Origin: Scilla litardierei
Taxonomy: Eukaryota > Streptophyta > Magnoliopsida > Asparagales > Asparagaceae
Reading direction: 5' to 3'
Assembly (NCBI GenBank): GCA_030789695.1
Contig: CM061142.1
Coordinates: 280,171,043-280,235,042, forward strand
DNA: 64,000 bases
A program made the translations under genes and the position numbers. Positions 57,489 to 64,000 of this stretch are shown here, in pieces (position 1 is the stretch's first letter; every line of letters begins with the position of its first letter). The notes beneath the pieces were generated by a model. The model made no database searches. It was not told where the DNA came from and was given only the letters and a program-made list of their open reading frames with translations.

Positions 57489-60400
57489 CGTTCAGATGTT
57501 TTAATAAAGCTTCAATCTCAGGGGATTTCACATCCGAAACCGTTCAGATTCTTTAATGCTTGGGTCCATCTACCTGGCTATAAGGAGCTACTGGAAACAA
57601 ACTGGGATGCCCAAGTGATTGGGTCGGCAATGCACAGGTTGTTCATTAAATTGAGGATTCTGAAAGTGGCTTTAAGAGGGTGGGCGAAAAACAATAGGTT
57701 GGGTTCTGATATTTCGGCCTGCAAGGTTAAATTACAAGAAATAAGATGCAATCCTTCCTTGCAACTTGCCTGTAGTCTCCAAATTAAAGAGCGTGACTTG
57801 TCTTTGAAGCTTGCTAATTTAATTGGTCTGGAGGAGGAGATGCTACGGCAAAAAAGCAGACAGAATTGGTTGACTCTGGGAGATCAAAACTCAAGCTTCT
57901 TCTACACCGCCATGAAAGCGAGACAAAGCCACAATAACTTGGGTCATCTCATTAATGCTCGCGGTAATCATAATACCTCTTTTGAAGATCTTCGAAAAAG
58001 TGCCCCCTTGTTTTATGAAAGTTTATATAATCAATCTACATACTGGACTGTCTTCCCAAAATTGACTACAAAGCGCATTCTGACGCCTGCTGCTGCTTCA
58101 TGGATTGAGCGTAAAGTTTCGATGGATGAAATCAAGGAGGCAGTCTTCCAAATAGGGGTGGATAAATCCCCTGGGCCAGATGGATTCAATGGCTTTTTCT
58201 TTCAGCATGGATGGGCCACGATAGGTACTGATCTCTCTGATGCAATACACTCTTTCTTTAAAACAGGCTCTCTAATGCACCCGATTAATCATACAAACCT
58301 TACATTAGTGCCGAAAAGCTCCAATGCCACTACTCTGAATGATTACAGACCCATTGCTTGTTGCAATGTGACTTACAAGGTGATAAGTAAATTAATCTGT
58401 ATCAGGCTAAAAAATGTTATTCATGATTTAATTTCTCCCAACCAATCCGCTTTCCTTAAAGGGAGACTACTATCTGATTGCACCCTGTTAGCACATGAAC
58501 AGATAAGGGATTCAGTAATCCCATGGAAGCTAGAGCTTGCCTGAAGTTAGATTTGAGAAAGTCTTTTGACAGTGTTAATCGGGAATTCATTTATTATATC
58601 CTGCATCGTATGGGGTTTGGCAGAAGATTTGTGAGTTGGGTCAAAGAATGTATATCTACTCCTACTTTCTCAGTGATGGTTAATGGCTCCCCCGCAGGCT
58701 ATTTCGAAGGAAATAGAGGACTCAGTCAAGGAGATCCTCTATCCCCATACTTGTGTGTCATTACAATGGAGGCTTTCTCCTTACTTGTTGAAAAATCTTT
58801 AGCTTCAGGCAGAATCCACCCTATGAGGCGTACGGGCGCTGTTTCACACCTCCTCTTTGCAGATGATCTATTGCTTTTCTGCAGGGCTAATATACATACC
58901 TTCAATGGGCTGAAACTTTTACTTGCAGATTTCTCTAATTTAACAGGTTTGGAAATAAACTGGGCCAAAAGTACTTCCATTTTCAGCAAGGGTACTAAGA
59001 ATCCAAGTGGTTTGGCAAATATTCTAGGTATTACTCTGGGATCCACTATTACTACATACCTCGGATTTCCCCTTTCATCAAATTATCCAAAACCTTCAAT
59101 GTATAGCAGGTTAATCGACAAGTGCAAGAAAAGACTGCTTTGCTGGTCGTCTTCGGTACTATCCATAGCGGGGAAGATTGAGCTGGTCAAAACTGTCATA
59201 TATGGCATGCTAAATTTCTGGTTGCAAGTCTATCGCATCCCAAAAACCGTCTTGAGATCTATTACTTCAGCCTGCAGGAAGTTTATTTGGGGGACATCTC
59301 ATGTCTGGGCCTGGAAAGATTGCTGCTCCCCTAAAGAGGAGGGTGGAGTGGGGTTGAGACTACTGAAGGATCTTAATATGGCTGCTGGAGTGAGATTGAC
59401 TTGGCGGATGCTAGCTACTGAAGGTCTTTGGGCAAGTTATATGAGGCGAACCTATAGAGATACTTCACACTTTTACTCTGCTAAAAAGAAGGCCACTGAT
59501 TCTGGTACCATAAAGTTCTTACTTCACTGTCGCCAATTTTCAAAAAATCTGATTAAGAGAGAAGTTCGTGATGGCACAACGACACTCTTCTGGCATGATA
59601 ACTGGCTTCCTACTGGGCCCCTGAGTGATTCTTATGATGTACCTGTAGGAGCTGGCAATAAAGTGGTTGCAGATTACTGGACCTCATCTGGATGGATATT
59701 CAATGCAGAGAATGACATGGTGCGGCCCCTCATTCAGAACATTTCGCTATCTGGGGGACACGACAACTGGAGTTGGGCGGCCGTCACAAAATTTAAATTC
59801 ATCGAAGCCTGGGAGGGTACACGGGTTAGAGGCCCTATCTTCCCCTACTCTAAGCTTATTTGGTATAAACATCATGTTCCAAAAATGTCCATTACTCTAC
59901 TTAGAGCTTTTCATGAGAAATTGCTAACCAGGGACAAATTGGAAAAATGGGGTATTGGAGGTGATTACAGTTGTGTTTTATGTGATGCAGGAACAGATGA
60001 AAACACGAGCCATCTTTTTTTTGAATGTAGCTATACAGGCTATATTCTAAAGAGGAGTTTACTAAAGCTGGGGGTCTCAGAACCCATTGATCAGCGGCTA
60101 CATAAGGTGGGTGACTATTTTCTACTTCAATTTGCTAAGAAAGATGCCCTAAGCATTCTAGCGAATACTGTACTTGCTACCTCGGTTTGGCATATTTGGA
60201 GAGAAAGGAATAGGCGGATCTTTGAGGGTGTTCTAAAACCCAAGACTACCCTGTTCGATGATATAGCAACCGACATCAGAGTTATCCTCAGGGAGCTTGA
60301 ACCTATTGAGCCGAAGGCCATCCTTGCTATGGAAAGGTGGGAATTTAGAGATGCAGGATAGTTTTATTACTTGTATCGGAAGTACCATGTTGAGTTTTGT

Positions 60401-60552
60401 ACATATGAGGGAGGGAGTGCGGTATTCTTAGTAAAGGGTGACGGCGCTTGTGCCCTATCCCCTTTCTGAGTTTACCAACTTTTCTACCTTCTATTGTATT
60501 CATGTACATTTGGAGATTTTAATAAAGATTCACACTAACCTTTCAAAAAAAT
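57489..60552 (+). mobile_element. LIN-1: 5'-truncated LINE
   Basis: Flanked by ATATAGGTTAGTAC (57475-57488) and ATATAGGCTAGTAC (60553-60566), a 14-bp duplication with one mismatch. The 3' end is TTTAATAAAGATTCACAC...TTTCAAAAAA, an AATAAA-type signal and a short A-rich tail. About 3.06 kb; ORF1 and the endonuclease are missing, as in ordinary abortive reverse transcription. Inserted into GYP-4 beside HAT-1. Confidence 0.9.
57525..60361 (+). pseudogene. LIN-1 ORF2, RT and zinc-binding part
   Basis: Non-LTR reverse transcriptase: LTLGDQNSSFFY, DKSPGPDGFNGFFF, NDYRPIACCNVTYK, then after a one-base deletion near 58512 LDLRKSFDSVN, LSQGDPLSPYL and the catalytic LFADDLL (about 58852). The C-terminus holds the plant zf-RVT region (YSKLIWYKHHVPKM, CVLCDAGTDENTSHLFFEC, about 59860-60030). 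Stop at 60359-60361. Apart from the 5' truncation and the single frameshift the reading frame is open. Confidence 0.9.
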
Positions 60553-60566
60553 ATATAGGCTAGTAC

Positions 60567-61962
60567 TTTGGTGGTTGGCAGTATGCACATGAATGAACAG
60601 TAAGCTTACTTGTTAGAGGTGTAGGCTTCTATATATAATCAGTATGTTTCATTATATGAACAGCATATTACAACCTCTATAATATAGTTATAACATTATA
60701 TTTGGCTTAGCCTAATATCAAGAATCCGATATCACAGATAACCTCGTATTTCGTCGGAATCACCTGGACACCTCAAACCGACTCAATCAGGCAAGCAAAA
60801 CTTGCCAGTGTCTTGTTTAGGCCATGTCTTAGGTCATTTTTGTACAGTAGCGTAAAAGAGACTAGGCGGTGAAATGATAGTCGCCTAGACGCCCCTATGT
60901 GATCTAGTTTGACAACGAAACTAGATCCGACACCCTACTAGATCTAGCTTGACAACGAAGCTAGATCCGACACCTTTATCATGCTTGCATTCATGCTGCC
61001 ATGCCATGTTTAATTTCAATTAACAGCACGCAATTTAACTGCTCATCGCCATGTCATTTCATGCATTCAATGTTTCATCGTGATTGCGTTGCACACGCTA
61101 CACTTATTGTAATGATTGAGGCTAGGCACCTGCTCTGCGGGCACAACCCTATACCAAAAACACTTCCTGGCTCGTGATCCAGAAGATGGTCGCCAGTCCA
61201 TATTGAAAAACACTTCCTGGACTCGTGATCCAGAAGCGAGCTCACGTACTTGGGAAACCATGGCTCGATACACGTGGGAGGGGTAGCGTTAAGCGATCAC
61301 TTGAGCGTAGAAGTGTGCCCGTATAGCCACTTCAGCCAAAATGCTTAAACCCTGTGCACATCGTGAAATGATAATGTTCGTGACTCGTGAAACAGTGTTT
61401 TTCGTAGCTTCTGCTACGATGTGCATGCATGTCATCATGTCATCTTAAATTGTTGCATTCTTTAAATGTCATGTCATTTCATTATATTTAGAACTGCTAG
61501 TCGTTTTATTTTATTTGTATCCTTGCACAAAAGTTCTCCGCTTTCTTTTGGGAGACTTTTGCTGACATGTGCCCTTTTCTTTTTGGGTGTCACATGTCAG
61601 GTTTTGAGTATGATTTAGTTGCAGAGGACGACAGGTTGCCGACATTCAGTTCGAGGATTCCGGTCCTACCCTTAATCTCAGTCGGTGACTCTCCTTACTT
61701 TTGTTTCGGCCATGCTTTAGGCCTATTGTTCAGACTTGTACTTTTGTGACTATTCTATGATGTTGGAATAATTGTTGGATGTTTTGTTGGTGGATGTTCT
61801 TTTATCTGCTTCATTATTAATATTGTTGTTTCGTCGTAAATGCAAGGACCTGCTATTATTTGTAATTTTTACAGATGCTTATCAGACTGCAGTTTCACAG
61901 CTCCACGTCTGAGCGGACCTCCTCACGTCTCGCCTTCTATACTTGGGAAGCGGGGCATGACA
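60567..61962 (+). repeat. GYP-4 solo LTR, right part with tandem hairpins
   Basis: Two direct repeats form hairpins: GATCTAGTTT-GACAACG-AAACTAGATC (60901-60927) and GATCTAGCTT-GACAACG-AAGCTAGATC (60941-60967), differing by one compensated base pair. A second tandem pair, CTTCCTGG...CCAGAAG, lies at 61163-61185 and 61213-61236. No coding sequence is seen. The LTR ends GGGGCATGACA at 61962. Confidence 0.7.
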
Positions 61963-62114
61963 TCTTCTCTTTTGCTTTTATGGTCCCTCTTGTGCTTTGC
62001 AGGAAATATGTACCATTTAGGGACCATATGGCGTGATTTTAGCGCAAAGAGGTAAAAGGAGCGAAGCCGGGGATCAAAATATGCAAGGGAGGAGAAAGTT
62101 GCGAGCAACAGAGA

Positions 62115-62510
62115 CCTACGCGGCCGCGTAATCCGTATCCACGTGGCCGCACCAATGTGCATTGGGAAGAAGATCCATGCGGCCTCTTGACACTGACATG
62201 CATGACCGCGTCCAAGAGCCCCAGAACATACATCCACGCAGCCGTGTTGAAGATCACCAAATGACTGCGTCGCTGAGGAGTAAGATTGAAGATCTGAATT
62301 CGACGCGGCCCGTGCAAAAGAAGACGATGCGGTCGTGCCTTTCTGAAGACTAAAGCCAATCGAAACGGCTTGCGTTGTAGTCAACGTGGCCGCGAAGCCT
62401 GATTCCACGTTACCGTTCCATTAGTGATGCGACCGCGTCATTGAAGCCCTCACTTCGCCATTTATGCCAGAAAGCGACGCGAACGCATCGTCGATGCGGT
62501 CGCGTCGGAT
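62115..62510 (+). promoter_or_regulatory. ATH-1 LTR palindromic array (GACGCGGCCGCGTC family)
   Basis: About twelve sites such as ACGCGGCCGCGT (about 62118-62129), GACCGCGTC, GACGCGGCC, GCGACCGCGTCA and a facing pair GACGCG...CGCGTC near 62475-62507. TATTTAA at 62570 follows about 63 bases after the last site. Same word as the internal array at 11091-11682. Confidence 0.78.
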
Positions 62511-63003
62511 TGGTTTCCAGAGGCTGCTAGGGCACGTTCTGGGGTCTTTTTGGTCTTTTTGGGTGCGCGTATTTAAGCCGACGTCTTCCTTCTGCGAGAG
62601 GATATTCTCTTTTATCAATTTTTAGCTATTTTCTAGGGCTTTGGAGGGTTTTGTAAGAACTTCTAACTCTAGTATTTTGTTATTCTATTTGTTTTTATTG
62701 CTTTCTCTTGTAATAGCTAGCTTTTCTTAATTTAAATTCCCTCTTTTTACCATTGCTGATGTGTTTTATCATCCATTGCTAATCTAAGCTGAATCCATGG
62801 CTTTGTTGCTTACCCATTGCTAGAAACAACTTATATTGTCATGGATAGTGAGTAGTTTTCATCTAGGGCAATGGGATGAACCACATTGGATTAGGGTTAT
62901 GGGTTGGACGATTGATTAGCTTAGTTGCTGGGCTAATTGAGATTAGGATACATTGAGATGATTATTATCGTTGTAGATTCGACCTCTCCCTTCGGGTTGA
63001 TCA

Positions 63004-63230
63004 GATTGGTCACTGGCGAAAATCGGGACCAATCCGGGGATCCGATCCCTAGAACGATCCGTACTATCGGTGTGGCTGACGAGAGTCGGGCACCGATTAG
63101 AACCCTCCCGATGTAGGTCTGATTTCCGAACACCACTGTGGGCAGGAGGAAGAGTGGGGATATTCGTCGAGCGTAATGCGCCCAACGTACACCAATGCAT
63201 CGGCGAGAGTTGACATCGATGTAGGTTGGG
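63004..63230 (+). other. ATH-1 leader hairpins, divergent version
   Basis: GATTGGTC/GACCAATC (63004-63011 and 63027-63034), ATCGGTG/CACCGAT (63066-63072 and 63091-63097), and CATCG/CGATG (63198-63202 and 63217-63221) nested inside CCCAAC/GTTGGG (63181-63186 and 63225-63230). Loops contain GGCGAAAATCGG, GACGAGAGTCGG and GCGAGAGTTGA, recognisably related to the TTGCAAGAGATTGG loop of ATH-2 and ATH-3. Confidence 0.65.
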
Positions 63231-63615
63231 TTGGCCTATCATTGCATCGCAATAGCAGGGGGTAGGACTTGACATAAGGGAATAACCTATCATGCATTAC
63301 AGCAGTGGTGGATAGGCGAATGCCCTTAGGTCACACGACCTCTCTCGAGTCTCAATGAGTCCGGCAACCGGTTGATTATTAGTATAACCCTAAACTTAGT
63401 CCAATGGCGGGGATTCCCCACTCCCTAGATCATTTATCTTTTTATTCACCCTCTTCATACTTCACCAACCAACCATTGTTACGATCGCATAGCTTTCGAA
63501 CGAAGACCCATAGATCGGTACTCACTGATCGCCTCCCTATGTTCGACCCGTCAACGCTACATACGACGCGTGCGCTGCGGTATTATTATTAGCATCGTCG
63601 TTTGGACGGCGATCA

Positions 63616-64000
63616 CTGGGCATTAAATGTAGTCTAATGGACATATACCAGACATCTGAAGAAGACTTCCCAGACGTCTGGTCCACTGTTTAGTCATCTG
63701 GCATCAAGCCATCAGACGTCTGATCATCAGACAGTGGGTAATAGCGTTATTTGAATATATATGGTCCGATCATCCAGGCGTCTGATGTTCATCATCCAGA
63801 CGACTAGTCAACTGTTCAGACGTCTGGTAATACAACTTCAGACGTATAGAACTGACTAATCACAGAAATGAGCTACTGGAAATTTGTGAGAGAATTTCCC
63901 AAACGTCTGATATTCATCATTCAGACGTCTGTTTTCTGTCAGACGTCAAAGGCCGAGTTACTGTTTCTACGGCTAGAATTAAACAGGCGTCGGATGTTCA
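63616..64000 (+). mobile_element. SIR-3: fragment of another LTR with CAGACGTCTG palindromes
   Basis: Host of ATH-1. Perfect CAGACGTCTG at 63671-63680, 63713-63722, 63817-63826 and 63922-63931, with several one-base variants, spaced like the SIR-1 and SIR-2 LTR arrays. No coding sequence is visible and the window ends here. Assignment to a Sirevirus-like LTR rests only on array style. Confidence 0.5.

Larger units (their letters stand above)
49416..61962 (+). mobile_element. GYP-4: solo LTR of a Ty3/gypsy-type element with two insertions
   Basis: Begins TGTAACGACC, ends GGGGCATGACA, flanked by TCTTC at 49411-49415 and 61963-61967. Own sequence (49416-51247, 57450-57488, 60567-61962) totals about 3.3 kb. 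It has no PBS, gag or pol, so it is a solo LTR left by recombination. The termini resemble the TGTRAYRCCC...GGGGYRTNACA ends of plant chromovirus (Tekay-like) LTRs, from memory; the lineage is therefore tentative. Confidence 0.8.
9888..63615 (+). mobile_element. ATH-1: Athila-type element, heavily interrupted; left part off-window
   Basis: Own sequence in the window is 9888-12256, 47159-49415 and 61968-63615. It includes a gag remnant, the post-protease GGGAGGCAACCCC motif (10948), an internal palindromic array, a second-ORF remnant, a 3' region with AGCTTGGGGGA tracts and a 3' LTR (TGATGAG...GGCGATCA). It carries SIR-1, ATH-2 and GYP-4 as insertions, so it is older than all three. No RT, RNase H or integrase sequence is present. 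It ends at 63615 inside a further LTR (SIR-3). The left target duplication is off-window; the right copy would be CTGGG (63616-63620). Confidence 0.88.
61968..63615 (+). repeat. ATH-1 3' LTR, main fragment
   Basis: Continues from 49415. With the first fragment the LTR is about 1745 bp, the size of the ATH-2 and ATH-3 LTRs. It follows the same plan: array (62115-62510), TATTTAA (62570-62576), hairpin leader (63004-63230), and an end GTGCGCTGCGG...GGCGATCA like GTGCGCTTGCGG...GCGCGATCA of ATH-3. Confidence 0.87.

Noticed and set aside
49416..61962. GYP-4 as a CACTA or other DNA transposon
   Set aside because: The ends are TG...CA with a 5-bp duplication and no CACTA terminus, and there is an LTR-like TATA and leader; a solo LTR fits better.

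Overview
This window is repeat-rich plant nuclear DNA. It holds no intact host gene, tRNA or rRNA. The evidence for a flowering plant with a large genome is Sirevirus-type Ty1/copia and Athila-type Ty3/gypsy elements, a hAT transposon, a plant-type LINE, and initiator-Met and Asp-type tRNA primer sites. I cannot name the species. Every recognisable element lies on the + strand.

Names used here, in left-to-right order of appearance: SIR-1 (Sirevirus-like copia, 1-9887, left end off-window); ATH-1 (Athila-type, 9888-63615, left part off-window); ATH-2 (Athila-type, 12257-47158); SIR-2 (Sirevirus-like copia, 15365-38459); ATH-3 (Athila-type, 24412-35915); GYP-4 (solo gypsy-type LTR, 49416-61962); HAT-1 (hAT transposon, 51248-57441); COP-3 (short-LTR copia, 51379-56165); LIN-1 (5'-truncated LINE, 57489-60552); SIR-3 (piece of another LTR, 63616-64000).

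These form a Russian doll, supported by target-site duplications (TSDs). SIR-3 received ATH-1. ATH-1 received SIR-1 in its gag, ATH-2 in its second ORF (GGACA/AGACA) and GYP-4 in its 3' LTR (TCTTC). ATH-2 received SIR-2 in its gag (GGTTT). SIR-2 received ATH-3 between its second ORF and its 3' LTR (ATGGC). GYP-4 received HAT-1 (GTTAGCCA) and LIN-1 (about 14 bp). HAT-1 received COP-3. All old reading frames carry stops or frameshifts, mostly of the C-to-T / G-to-A kind.

Three signals go beyond routine transposon annotation. (1) Each of the five larger families carries its own CpG-containing palindromic word, repeated many times. It occurs once in the LTR just upstream of the TATA box, and again inside the element just upstream of a second ORF. 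The second ORFs of the copia and gypsy elements look alike: a basic nuclear-localisation-like patch, P/S/T-rich tails and heptad segments, with no membrane signals. I propose a self-recognition regulatory module shared by two superfamilies. (2) The Athila-type LTR leaders carry about five hairpins with a near-constant 14-nt loop but different, self-complementary stems. Sirevirus U5 regions carry a different hairpin series whose stems co-vary between SIR-1 and SIR-2. (3) HAT-1 carries two correctly spliceable exons that look like the 5' end of an IWR1/RDM4-family gene, a factor of RNA-directed DNA methylation.

All three Athila-type elements lack reverse transcriptase, RNase H and integrase, although two keep a long gag-protease frame. 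They therefore look non-autonomous. The only pol genes here belong to SIR-1, SIR-2, COP-3 and LIN-1, and all are broken.
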